A program made the position numbers and the translations under genes. The notes beneath the pieces are model-generated. The model did not search any database. It was not told the origin of the DNA and worked only from the letters and a program-made list of their open reading frames with translations. 20,526 bases of DNA from PVC group bacterium (lineage in GTDB: Bacteria > Verrucomicrobiota > Kiritimatiellia > SS1-B-03-39 > UBA6053): positions 1-20,526 of the forward strand of contig PXAS01000240.1 in assembly GCA_003565815.1 (NCBI GenBank). The letters are read 5' to 3'. This document shows, one piece after another, positions 1 to 6,783 of the stretch; position 1 is the stretch's first letter; each line of letters begins with the position of its first letter.

Positions 1-611
1 CCAGCCTCGACCTGCTCGCCCGCATGGCGCTCCTGCACGCCGAAGCGGGCGCCGACTGGGTGGCTCCATCCGACATGATGGACGGACGCGTGGGGGTCAT
101 CCGGCATACCCTCGATGCGCACGGCTTTGCCCAAACCTGCATTCTCGCCTATTCCGCCAAATACGCCTCCTGCTTTTACGGCCCCTTTCGCGGGGCGCTC
201 GAAACCGCCGCCTTGCAAGGTCCCCCGGACAAACGCAGCTATCAGATGGATCCCGCCAACCGTCTCGAAGCCCTGCGGGAAATCGCCCTCGACATCGAAG
301 AGGGCGCCGACGCGGTCATGATCAAACCCGGGGGGTTTTATCTCGACCTCGTCCGTGAGGCCAAAAACGCCGTGCGCGTTCCCGTGGCCGCCTATCAGGT
401 CTCCGGCGAATACGCCATGATGCACGCCGCCGCCGAAAAGGGGCTGCTGGATTTGCGGGCGGCCATGCTCGAAAGCCTCACCTGTTTCAAACGTGCCGGC
501 GCCGACATGATTCTCACGTACTTTGCCCCGGAAATGGCCGAAATGCTCACGCAACCCGCTCCCACGCCACCTCCGGCCCCCCAAAGCGCCTCCCAAAAAG
601 GACCCGCATGA
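1..611 (+). CDS. hemB: Porphobilinogen synthase (delta-aminolevulinate dehydratase), 5' truncated by window edge
   Basis: HemB condenses two 5-aminolevulinate molecules to porphobilinogen, an early cytoplasmic step of tetrapyrrole synthesis. The reading frame is open from base 3, so the gene starts upstream; about 202 residues are visible against roughly 325 in the family. Seen directly: the HAEAGAD..APSDMMDGR block, the first active-site lysine in YSAKYASCFYGPFR (Lys codon at 159-161) and the Schiff-base lysine in MIKPGGFYLDLV (Lys codon at 324-326), then the C-terminal LTYFAPEMAEML helix. The N-terminal metal-binding cysteine region is outside the window. An Ala/Pro-rich tail of about 20 residues follows the normal family end. 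The stop codon overlaps the dcd start in an ATGA, so the two genes are probably cotranslated although their pathways are unrelated. Confidence 0.97.
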   Translation, partial: SLDLLARMALLHAEAGADWVAPSDMMDGRVGVIRHTLDAHGFAQTCILAYSAKYASCFYGPFRGALETAALQGPPDKRSYQMDPANRLEALREIALDIEEGADAVMIKPGGFYLDLVREAKNAVRVPVAAYQVSGEYAMMHAAAEKGLLDLRAAMLESLTCFKRAGADMILTYFAPEMAEMLTQPAPTPPPAPQSASQKGPA

Positions 612-1189
612 TTAAAAACGACAACTGGATTACCGCCGCCGCCGAAAAAGGCATGATCTCCCCCTTCAGCCCCCGGCACGTCTCCAAGGTGGACGACCGC
701 AAGGTCCTCTCCTACGGCCTCAGCAGCTACGGCTACGACATTCGCCTTTCCCCGGCGGATTTCCGCATTTTCCGCCACATTCCCGGCACCGTCATTGATC
801 CCAAACACTTCAACCCCGCCAATCTGGAACGCGTGGACCTGCACCGCGACAGCCAAGGAGACTATTTCATCCTCCCCGCCCATTCCTATGGACTCGGGGT
901 CGCCCTGGAATTTCTCAAACTACCCGACAACATCAGCGTGCTTTGCATCGGAAAAAGCACCTACGCCCGCATCGGCTGCATCGCCAACCTCACCCCGGCC
1001 GAAGCCGGCTGGGAAGGACACCTCACCCTGGAAATCAGCAACGCCTCCCACGCCGACTGCCGGATTTACGCCAACGAAGGCATCGTCCAACTGATCTTTT
1101 TCGAAGGCGAACCCTGCGAGACCAGTTACGCGACCCGCAAGGGAAAATACCAACACCAAAAGCAGGAAGTCACGCTCCCCAGGGTATAA
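608..1189 (+). CDS. dcd: dCTP deaminase
   Basis: The product deaminates dCTP to dUTP, which supplies dUMP for thymidylate synthesis in the cytoplasm. Its 193 residues match the family length. Visible motifs are SSYGYDIRL (residues 39-47), the nucleotide-binding GKSTYAR (115-121), TPAEAGWEGHLTLEISN (129-145, with Glu142 at the position of the general base) and the C-terminal KGKYQHQKQEVTLPR. The ending in TLPRV is typical, so the protein is not truncated although a foldback element begins at its stop codon. The start overlaps the hemB stop in ATGA. Whether the enzyme is a plain dCTP deaminase or a bifunctional dCTP deaminase/dUTPase cannot be settled from motifs alone. Confidence 0.96.
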   Translation: MIKNDNWITAAAEKGMISPFSPRHVSKVDDRKVLSYGLSSYGYDIRLSPADFRIFRHIPGTVIDPKHFNPANLERVDLHRDSQGDYFILPAHSYGLGVALEFLKLPDNISVLCIGKSTYARIGCIANLTPAEAGWEGHLTLEISNASHADCRIYANEGIVQLIFFEGEPCETSYATRKGKYQHQKQEVTLPRV

Positions 1190-1352
1190 CCTGAAACCGT
1201 GAGATCTTTGCTGTGAATCCGCACAACCTCATGGGCTGCAAGGAATTGTCGGGAACGCTCGACAGACCGCAAGGGTATGCCTTGGTTCCCGACATTCCCT
1301 TTCGCTCCATGATCTTGCACGCCTTCTTTGCAAAGATCTCACGGATTCAGGT
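1189..1352. repeat. 164-bp imperfect palindromic (foldback) element abutting the dcd stop codon
   Basis: The outer arms at 1189-1211 and 1330-1352 are 23-bp inverted copies with one mismatch; the left arm begins ACCTGAAACCGTGAG. The complementarity continues inward with interruptions to a perfect 9-bp pair, GTCGGGAAC at 1248-1256 and GTTCCCGAC at 1285-1293, and an apical CAAGG/CCTTG hairpin at 1270-1284. The whole segment can fold into one long stem. It encodes no convincing protein. The flanks are TATA on both sides but do not form a clean target duplication. It looks like a MITE or a REP-like element. It could also end transcription of hemB-dcd or act as a structured RNA. No second copy lies in this window. 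Confidence 0.75.
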
Positions 1353-1430
1353 ATATGACGCGATTTCCCTCCATCCGTTTTTCTAAAGCCTTCCCCTTCA
1401 AGGGTCACAAAAACCATCCCGGTAAAAGAT

Positions 1431-1536
1431 TGTGCATAAAACGCAAGCTGTCCACAGGCACCTGTTAATACTTTAAATCTTTGAAAGAGAACATCATGCG
1501 ATTCTTTTGCACACAAAACAACCCAAGTTATCAACA
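1431..1536. promoter_or_regulatory. Cluster of DnaA-box-like 9-mers in an AT-rich spacer
   Basis: Two 9-mers fit the relaxed consensus TTWTNCACA exactly: TTATGCACA on the minus strand (1431-1439) and TTTTGCACA on the plus strand (1505-1513). TTATCAACA at 1528-1536 differs from TTATCCACA at one base, and CTGTCCACA at 1448-1456 at two. Between them lies an AT-rich run (1465-1490) that could melt easily. This is consistent with DnaA binding, either as a regulatory cluster or as part of an origin. No dnaA, dnaN or other usual origin neighbour is visible, so the assignment is tentative. Confidence 0.3.
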
Positions 1537-1610
1537 GGCGTGAAGTCCATGGCTTCAACCTCTTTGTTTGCAAGCGATTGCACGACATTTTCCGCCCGAA
1601 ACCCCGAGAC

Positions 1611-1627
1611 CGAACGTGCGAACGTTC
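1611..1627. promoter_or_regulatory. Possible operator: repeated CGAACGT with palindromic GAACGTTC
   Basis: CGAACGT occurs at 1611-1617 and again at 1619-1625 (8-bp period), and the second copy is part of the perfect palindrome GAACGTTC (1620-1627). The site is 50 bp upstream of the DUF6172-like start, where a repressor or activator could act. GAAC/GTTC half-sites are used by some LexA proteins, but the spacing does not match a recognised box. Confidence 0.2.
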
Positions 1628-1676
1628 CTGAATCACCCGTATCCAAGACCCCACACTCCTCCCACATTTCCTGCTT

Positions 1677-1985
1677 ATGAAAAAAACTTTTGTCTTCAAT
1701 CCACCCGGAAAACATCCCGAACGCCCCCTCGAGGCCATCAAGCACGAACTTCGGAGGTATCTGCGTCGCGAGAACCGCCGGGAATTGCCTGAAGGGGTGG
1801 ATTACTGGGACTTCGATTGCCGAATGGGCGAAAGTCCCGAAACCGCCGAAGAAATCCGCCCCGCGGAAATCATCAAACGGGTCGATGCCGCCGCCCGCTC
1901 CGGGCAAAGCGCGTTCTACATCGAAATTTTGTCCAAGCCCGTCACCCGCGCTCCCAAAAAAGAGGACCCTGCGGGGGAGGACTGA
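1677..1985 (+). CDS. Small DUF6172-like protein of unknown function
   Basis: The product is a 102-residue soluble, charged protein with no signal peptide or membrane segment. The N-terminal half, with KKTFVFNPPGKHPERPLEAIKHELRRYLRRE followed in turn by LPEGVDYWDFDCRMG (about residues 37-51), resembles the short DUF6172 family as I remember it. The C-terminal part contains an EI..R.DAA...G...FYIEIL block (63-85) and then a charged tail. No biochemical function is known to me for the family. No clear Shine-Dalgarno precedes the ATG at 1677. The gene stands alone on this strand and its stop codon directly abuts the stop of the convergent protease gene. Confidence 0.75.
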   Translation: MKKTFVFNPPGKHPERPLEAIKHELRRYLRRENRRELPEGVDYWDFDCRMGESPETAEEIRPAEIIKRVDAAARSGQSAFYIEILSKPVTRAPKKEDPAGED

Positions 1986-3866
1986 TTATCGGTCCACTTC
2001 TTTTTTACGGCCCAAACGGCGGGTGGGCCTGCGCCCAAAGACGAACAAGGCAAAGGCCACGCCCGCAAACATAAACCATACCCCGGGTTCGGGCGCGGAA
2101 ACCAAATTCCAGGACAAGCCGTAATCCTGTTCAAAGCCGGTGGATCCCCACCATCCGCTGTTGTCGAATACGTTGTCCGTATAAGAGACCCGCAGGCCAT
2201 ATTGACCGCTTTGCGGAAGCAGCAGGTGCAGATGCTCGACGTTGTTGTACACACTCACGGATTCGGCGATGAGCATGTCGAATTGTCCCTGTTCGTCCAG
2301 CAACCAAACCGACAGGTCCAAATTGGCCTGTGCAATTTCATGGAGGGTATCGGTTTCGACCTGCCAGTCCCGGGCTCTCATCCAGGCAAGGGTCACGCTT
2401 AACGGCGTGTTGGGTTCCACGTACTTGTCGAGAATATAATCATTGTGCATGCCCAGACCGGCAAACCCGTAATCCCAGCCATATTTGAACACGTGGTTTT
2501 CAGAGCCGGGCAGGGCGCCCACACCGGTTTGCCCGGTCACTTGAAGGTCGAAAGTGCGATCCAGGTCCATGCGGCCGGCGCCGGCGGCCCAATCCAGCGA
2601 CTGGGTGGTGGAATAATGGGATTGATCCCCATGGGTGACGAGCGTCATCCCGTTGTCCCATCCTTCGGTTTTCGCGGCTCCGGACATGAGCAGGGATTTG
2701 AGCACCACGCTTTGGGTGGCGTCGGGGTTGTCCGACAATTCCGGCAGGGTTTTCGCGGCCGAAGCCATCAGGGACGCGCCGCCCGCGACCAATGGCGCGG
2801 AAAAGCTGGTGCCGCTGATGCTGCTGGTGTAGGCGTCCTCGTCGCTCCCGCGATCCCGGGAATTGTTCAATCCGGGATGGTTGCCGCCGGTCTGGCCTCC
2901 GTAAAACGCGGAGGTGAGGCCGGAGCCGGGGGCGACCAAATCCACGGCCGCCCTTACCCCGGGCACCGTCACCAATGTGGCCACGCCATCCGTGATGTCG
3001 TAATAAGAGAAATCCTGTGGAGACCGACTGCTGAACAAGGCCACGGTGTCGAAATCATGCCCACCTCCCAGCGCCCCCACCGCCAGACTGTTGTAGCCCG
3101 AACCCGGCGACCCCACGGTGTTGGCTCCGGAGCCACTGTTCCCGGCGCTCACCACATGCAGGGTCGTGGAATGCCGGAAGGCCATGCCGTCGGAACGCAG
3201 GGTATACCCATGTGCTCCCGCCGGATCCGTGAACCCGTAACTGGAATTGACCACGTCGGAATTCGTGAAGGCCTGGTGATAGGCCTCCCGAACGGTATTG
3301 ACATTCAATCCGAAACCCAACGCATAGGCGCCCCCGGCCCAATGCGTGGCAATGGCGGCGCTGCGCAGGTCCGTGCCGGGGGCGATCCCCTGTTGGCGCA
3401 CATTGTTTCCACTGTCCGTGGCGCGTCCCCCGATCAACATTCCCGCCCAGGTGGCGTGCCGGTCAAACAAATCGCTGGTTTGGGACCCGAACGTCTGCTC
3501 GTGATGATAAAAGGTATTGACGTGTCGGAGCGTTTCGTGGCCGTTCCAAACATGTCCCGCCTCCAAGTTGGTGGTCACGGCGTTTTGGCCCGTGATGGGC
3601 GTGCTGTGTTCGTAATAGCGGGTCGCGCCCAGGAGCGCGTTTACATCAAAGGTTTGTCCACTGCTCCCGGTTGTCACCTGAGAGATGGAGTCCACCGGCA
3701 GCAATGCGATGGGGGTCGTCTCCGATTGCGCGGGCATGCCGAGGAGGGACAAGAGCATGATTCCGGTCAGGACCATCCATGCAGGCGCTTGGGTCGCCGC
3801 GCCGGAAGCGGATGTGTTCAGGGGGGGGAGAGAGAACGTTTTGGCAATCAGGGTTGAAGCTTTCAT
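1986..3866 (-). CDS. Exported subtilisin-like (S8) serine protease with PEP-CTERM anchor
   Basis: I chose ATG at 3866 (626 residues) because AGAGGA lies 8-9 bases upstream; a GTG at 3884 in the same frame would place that signal inside the gene. A hydrophobic segment at about residues 29-45, followed by PAQS, looks like a signal peptide with a long N-region. The subtilase domain shows the catalytic His137 in DRHATWAG, the oxyanion Asn243 in VSAGNSG and the nucleophile Ser354 in SGTSFSAP. At the usual Asp position the sequence reads NLEAGHVWNGH, with Glu102. A beta-rich region follows. The protein ends with PEP (592-594), a hydrophobic helix and an Arg-rich tail (RRPTRR), the PEP-CTERM sorting pattern used with exosortase. 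It probably acts at the cell surface or in exopolymer. It stands alone, with its own AT-rich upstream region. Confidence 0.9.
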   Translation of the reverse strand: MKASTLIAKTFSLPPLNTSASGAATQAPAWMVLTGIMLLSLLGMPAQSETTPIALLPVDSISQVTTGSSGQTFDVNALLGATRYYEHSTPITGQNAVTTNLEAGHVWNGHETLRHVNTFYHHEQTFGSQTSDLFDRHATWAGMLIGGRATDSGNNVRQQGIAPGTDLRSAAIATHWAGGAYALGFGLNVNTVREAYHQAFTNSDVVNSSYGFTDPAGAHGYTLRSDGMAFRHSTTLHVVSAGNSGSGANTVGSPGSGYNSLAVGALGGGHDFDTVALFSSRSPQDFSYYDITDGVATLVTVPGVRAAVDLVAPGSGLTSAFYGGQTGGNHPGLNNSRDRGSDEDAYTSSISGTSFSAPLVAGGASLMASAAKTLPELSDNPDATQSVVLKSLLMSGAAKTEGWDNGMTLVTHGDQSHYSTTQSLDWAAGAGRMDLDRTFDLQVTGQTGVGALPGSENHVFKYGWDYGFAGLGMHNDYILDKYVEPNTPLSVTLAWMRARDWQVETDTLHEIAQANLDLSVWLLDEQGQFDMLIAESVSVYNNVEHLHLLLPQSGQYGLRVSYTDNVFDNSGWWGSTGFEQDYGLSWNLVSAPEPGVWFMFAGVAFALFVFGRRPTRRLGRKKEVDR

Positions 3867-3921
3867 GCCCAATTCCTCTAGCACACATATGCAGTTAAAT
3901 CAATGATAAAATGTAATCTAT

Positions 3922-3952
3922 GTTATATATCACACCGTTATTTCTCATTTAA
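3922..3952 (-). promoter_or_regulatory. Candidate promoter for the S8 protease
   Basis: Read on the minus strand, TTAAAT (3952-3947) is followed after 19 bases by TATAAC (3927-3922), or after 17 bases by TATATA. This lies about 55 bases upstream of the protease start in the most AT-rich segment of the window. The match to the sigma-70 consensus is partial and the spacing for the better -10 is long. Confidence 0.3.
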
Positions 3953-4052
3953 CTTTTTGCTTCCGCTTTCTTACCCTTCTTGCGTTACGCTCGTGACCAA
4001 AATTATGAAATATTGTAAAACACGCCTGTTTTCATGAAGATCGGGACACAAA

Positions 4053-4076
4053 AAAAGACCCCCGAAAGGGTCTTTT
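4053..4076. terminator. Symmetric Rho-independent terminator
   Basis: AAAAGACCC (4053-4061) pairs perfectly with GGGTCTTTT (4068-4076) around a 6-base loop. On the minus strand the stem runs into seven consecutive T residues. On the plus strand a nine-T run follows after GAAT. It can therefore work in both directions. The leftward ruvX operon, ending 330 bp away, is the obvious client; it would also insulate the protease promoter from that operon. Confidence 0.8.
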
Positions 4077-4223
4077 GAATTTTTTTTTGAAATTTTGTAA
4101 CTACTCAGGTCCCCACTCTACCCGGGGATCGGTGGACGATAGCGCACGACGAGATTGGTTGACGATAGGTGTATTCAACTCGTGGCCCGTTCTCGTCGCC
4201 CGTTCTCGTGACCAGATTTTCGC

Positions 4224-4305
4224 CCCCCTTCGCCCCCAGCCGATGCGGCGATCGGCGCTCCCGTCCCCCTTCGCCCCCAGCCGATGCGGCGATCGGCGCT
4301 CCCGT
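4224..4305. repeat. Two tandem copies of a 41-bp unit with an internal hairpin
   Basis: Bases 4224-4264 and 4265-4305 are identical. Each unit contains GCCGAT-GCGGCG-ATCGGC, a 6-bp stem with a 6-base loop. A 13-bp-period duplication of GCCCGTTCTCGT lies just upstream at 4185-4209. The region is downstream of ruvX and before the terminator, so the repeats would be in the 3' end of that operon's mRNA. It resembles REP-type intergenic DNA. Confidence 0.85.
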
Positions 4306-4405
4306 CGATTCCCCACCATTTGTCTTCAAAAAATCAGCCGTAGCGAAGCATCCGCAGGTGATTTTTGTCCTTGCGTCCCTTGAAAACCGGTGAATCCTCG
4401 AAAAC

Positions 4406-4867
4406 TTAAAAATTCATCCACTCCTCCGGCGCCGTGGAGTCCATGTTGCGGGCATCCAGCCAGGATTGCAAGATCAACTGGGCCGCGAGTTGGTCCCGCA
4501 TGGCTTTGCGTCGATCCGCCTTGGCGGCCCCGTGCCGCAAGGTCCGCTCGGCTTCCACGCTGCTGAGTCGCTCGTCCCACAGATGGGTTTCGAGTTGGGG
4601 GAGTTGTCGTTTGACTTTTTCGACAAAGGCTTCCGCGGCCAGGGCCAAGTCCCCGCGTCCCCCGTCCATGTGCAGGGGATGGCCCACCACCAAGGCTTGC
4701 ACTTGGTGTTCGGCGATCAACTCCCGCAGGCGCCGCATGGCTTGTTTGGGATTATCGATGGTGAGGGTTTCCAGCGGGGTGGCCACGGTGCGCAGGCCGT
4801 CGGAAAGGGCCAGGCCGATACGGCGTTCCCCGTAGTCCACCCCCATCACCCGTCCCGTCCCGCTCAA
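4406..4867 (-). CDS. ruvX: YqgF/RuvX-type nuclease (putative Holliday junction resolvase / pre-16S rRNA nuclease)
   Basis: The product is an RNase H-fold protein of 153 residues with the family's signature blocks: GVDYGERRIGLALSD (9-23, Asp11 metal ligand), LVVGHPLHMDG (59-69), WDERLSSVEAERTL (97-110) and the C-terminal DQLAAQLILQSWLD (125-138, Asp125). Bacterial members process the 5' end of 16S rRNA and have also been proposed to cleave Holliday junctions. The TTG at 4867 overlaps the upstream stop in a TTGA, as expected for translational coupling. An ATG at 4846 would leave only one residue before the first motif, which is shorter than usual. It is the last gene of the leftward operon. Confidence 0.93.
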   Translation of the reverse strand: MSGTGRVMGVDYGERRIGLALSDGLRTVATPLETLTIDNPKQAMRRLRELIAEHQVQALVVGHPLHMDGGRGDLALAAEAFVEKVKRQLPQLETHLWDERLSSVEAERTLRHGAAKADRRKAMRDQLAAQLILQSWLDARNMDSTAPEEWMNF

Positions 4868-5955
4868 AGAAGCGCCTCGCAGTCTCCGCGTTCGTGCAGG
4901 ATTTTCACCAGTCGTTTGATGTCCTGGGCCCGTCCTTTCGGGCAGACCAAGGTGACGCCTTCGGCCTGTACGACGATAAGATCCTCCACCCCCACGCAGG
5001 CGGTCAGTCGGTCCCGGGAGTAAATGATGTTGCCGGAGCCGTCCAGGACTTCGGTGAAGCCGATGCGGGTATTGCCGTCGTCATCGGCGGGGAAGTGGTT
5101 TTCGAGCGCGGGCCAGGAACCCACGTCGTCCCACTCGAAACGGCCCTCGGCCATGAGGATGTTTTTCGCTTTTTCCATCAACGCATAGTCGATGCTGATT
5201 TTGGAGAGATTTTCGTAGCGTTTGCGGAGTTCCTCCACGAATGCCTCGGTGCCGATGTGGGGTTTCACGGCGTCCATCATGCACACCAAGGGGGCGCAAT
5301 GGTTTTCCAGCGCGTCCCGCAAGGTCGAAACCGACCAGATGAACATGCCGGAATTCCAGAAGTAATTCCCGTCCTCCACGAATCGTTTGGCCCTTTCGAG
5401 GTTGGGTTTTTCCTCGAATTTGTTGACCTGGAAAAAGCGGCTGTTGCCATCGGCGGGATGGGGCTTCCCGGCATTGATGTAGCCAAAGCCGGTGTCCGGG
5501 TGCGCGGGACGAATGCCCATGGTGATGAGCACCTCTTCCTCCAGCGCCAGGGCCAGGGCGTCGGCGAGGGTTTCGCGGAACACGGGCAAATCCCCCATGA
5601 CCTGATCGGCGGTGAGAATGCAAAACGCCGCGTTCGGATCCTTGGCCTCCACCAGGGCGCATCCAAGCGCCACGGCGGCGGCGGTGTCGCGTCCCATGGG
5701 TTCGCCGACAATGTTGTCCGGCGGCAGTTCGGGCAAGGCCTCGCGAGTGGCGTTCACGAGATCGGCGTTGGTGACCACGAACACATTCGCGGGCGGGATC
5801 AAATCGGCGATGCGGTCCACGGCCTGGGCGATGAGGGCTTTGTCGCCCACGAGGTCGAGCAATTGTTTGGGACGGCGGGAGGTGCTGAGGGGCCAGAAAC
5901 GTTCGCCTTTGCCACCGGCCATGATGACGGCATAATAGGGTTTGGGAGTAGGCAT
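4864..5955 (-). CDS. Mannose-1-phosphate guanylyltransferase (GDP-mannose pyrophosphorylase)
   Basis: The product makes GDP-mannose from GTP and mannose 1-phosphate for cell-surface glycans. It has 363 residues, the short form without a fused phosphomannose isomerase domain. Seen: the nucleotide-binding loop MAGGKGERFWPLS (12-24), GEPMGRDTA (84-92), GFGYI (156-160), FEEKP (180-184), FWNSGMFIW (199-207), IDYALMEKA and WDDVGSW in the core, then a left-handed-helix-like C-terminus. The usual PADH motif reads TADQ (115-118). AAAGGA precedes the ATG by about 10 bases. The gene starts 4 bases after the trpA stop and its own stop overlaps the ruvX start. It could act on another hexose phosphate, but the motif set fits the mannose enzyme best. 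Confidence 0.9.
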   Translation of the reverse strand: MPTPKPYYAVIMAGGKGERFWPLSTSRRPKQLLDLVGDKALIAQAVDRIADLIPPANVFVVTNADLVNATREALPELPPDNIVGEPMGRDTAAAVALGCALVEAKDPNAAFCILTADQVMGDLPVFRETLADALALALEEEVLITMGIRPAHPDTGFGYINAGKPHPADGNSRFFQVNKFEEKPNLERAKRFVEDGNYFWNSGMFIWSVSTLRDALENHCAPLVCMMDAVKPHIGTEAFVEELRKRYENLSKISIDYALMEKAKNILMAEGRFEWDDVGSWPALENHFPADDDGNTRIGFTEVLDGSGNIIYSRDRLTACVGVEDLIVVQAEGVTLVCPKGRAQDIKRLVKILHERGDCEALL

Positions 5956-5959
5956 GGGA

Positions 5960-6766
5960 TTAGATTCCTTTGACGGCTTGGATCAAGGGTTTGATTTTCG
6001 AGGAGGCGGCCTTGAGGCCCGCGGGAGAATTCCCGGCTTCATGAAAGGTATTGACCAAAAAACTGCCCACCACGACCGCCTCGCACATGGAGGCGTAGGT
6101 GGCGGCCTGTTCGGGGGTGGAAACGCCGAAGCCCAGGGCGCGGGGCAAATCCGTGTTCCGTCCGGTTCGCTCCAGCACCTCCCGGGCGTCGCGTTGCAAT
6201 TCGCTCTGCTCCCCGGTCACTCCGGCCCGACTCACGCAATAGACAAAGCCGGAACCCCCGGCGACCAACCCCGCCACCCGCGCCTCGGGGGTGGTGGGCG
6301 TAACCAGCACCACATGGTCCAGGCCCCGGGACTTGAGGATGTTTTGAAACGGTTCCGACTCCTCCAGGCACATGTCCACCAGCAACATGCCGTCCACGCC
6401 GGCGGCGGCGGCCAGGTCGGCGGCTTTGTCAAAGCCCCGGGCGAAAAGGGGATTGAGGTAACTGAAAAACACCAGGGGAATTTCGCTGAAAGCGCGGATG
6501 CGTTCCACCGCCCGCAAGATGCCGTCCAAGGTGGTTCCGCCCGACAAGGCCCGCTCCGCGGCGCGCTGGTTGGCAATGCCGTCCGCCAAAGGGTCGGAAA
6601 AGGGGATTCCGAGTTCAATGACGTCCGCCCCCAGTTCCTCCAGCGCGCGCACCCGTTCCACGGTGGCGTCCAGGTCGGGGTCTCCGGCGGTAATGTAGGC
6701 GACAAAACCTTTTTCCCCGCGGGCGCGGAGTTCGGCAAAACGTTTTTCAATGCGGGTAGGATTCAT
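5960..6766 (-). CDS. trpA: Tryptophan synthase alpha subunit
   Basis: TrpA cleaves indole-3-glycerol phosphate and passes indole to TrpB. I chose ATG at 6766 (268 residues, the family length) because RIEKRFAELRARG follows as in other TrpA proteins; a TTG at 6787 would overlap the coaX stop in TTGA. Neither start has a clear Shine-Dalgarno. Catalytic residues are Glu51 in VIELGIPFSD and Asp62 in PLADG. The phosphate-binding region FVYCVSRAGVTG and the late ALGFGVSTPEQA and VVVGSFLV blocks are present. The common LADGP.IQ motif is LADGIANQ here. No other trp gene is in the window, so trpB and the rest must lie elsewhere, unusual for a gene normally paired with trpB. Confidence 0.95.
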   Translation of the reverse strand: MNPTRIEKRFAELRARGEKGFVAYITAGDPDLDATVERVRALEELGADVIELGIPFSDPLADGIANQRAAERALSGGTTLDGILRAVERIRAFSEIPLVFFSYLNPLFARGFDKAADLAAAAGVDGMLLVDMCLEESEPFQNILKSRGLDHVVLVTPTTPEARVAGLVAGGSGFVYCVSRAGVTGEQSELQRDAREVLERTGRNTDLPRALGFGVSTPEQAATYASMCEAVVVGSFLVNTFHEAGNSPAGLKAASSKIKPLIQAVKGI

Positions 6767-6783
6767 GGAAGGGTTTTCAGAGG

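Larger units (their letters stand above)
1190..1676. other. Non-coding stretch between dcd and the DUF6172-like gene
   Basis: The left third is the foldback element ending at 1352. The rest is AT-richer than the neighbouring genes and contains several DnaA-box-like 9-mers (1431-1536) and a repeated GAACG motif (1611-1627). I see no RNA gene and no supported open reading frame. A 15-codon frame starting at 1496 has no family support. Confidence 0.6.
3867..4405. other. Non-coding stretch between the protease and ruvX genes
   Basis: From left to right this holds an AT-rich promoter region for the leftward protease gene, a symmetric intrinsic terminator (4053-4076), short direct repeats (GGTKGACGATAG twice between 4130 and 4172; GCCCGTTCTCGT twice at 4185-4209) and a 41-bp tandem duplication (4224-4305). 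No credible gene is present on either strand. Confidence 0.6.

Noticed and set aside
1496..1543. A 15-codon ATG frame in the spacer after dcd as a leader peptide
   Set aside because: It has only a weak ribosome-binding sequence, no run of regulatory codons and no attenuator structure after it.
2445..3857. A 470-codon plus-strand frame opposite the S8 protease
   Set aside because: It is low in complexity, has no recognisable domain, and the minus strand carries the subtilase catalytic motifs and sorting signals.
4224..4305. The tandem 41-bp units as a CRISPR array
   Set aside because: The two units are directly adjacent with no unique spacers, and no cas gene is nearby.
4864..5973. Long plus-strand frames opposite the sugar nucleotidyltransferase, trpA, coaX, nadC and aminopeptidase genes
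   Set aside because: All mirror well-supported minus-strand genes and show no protein-family features.
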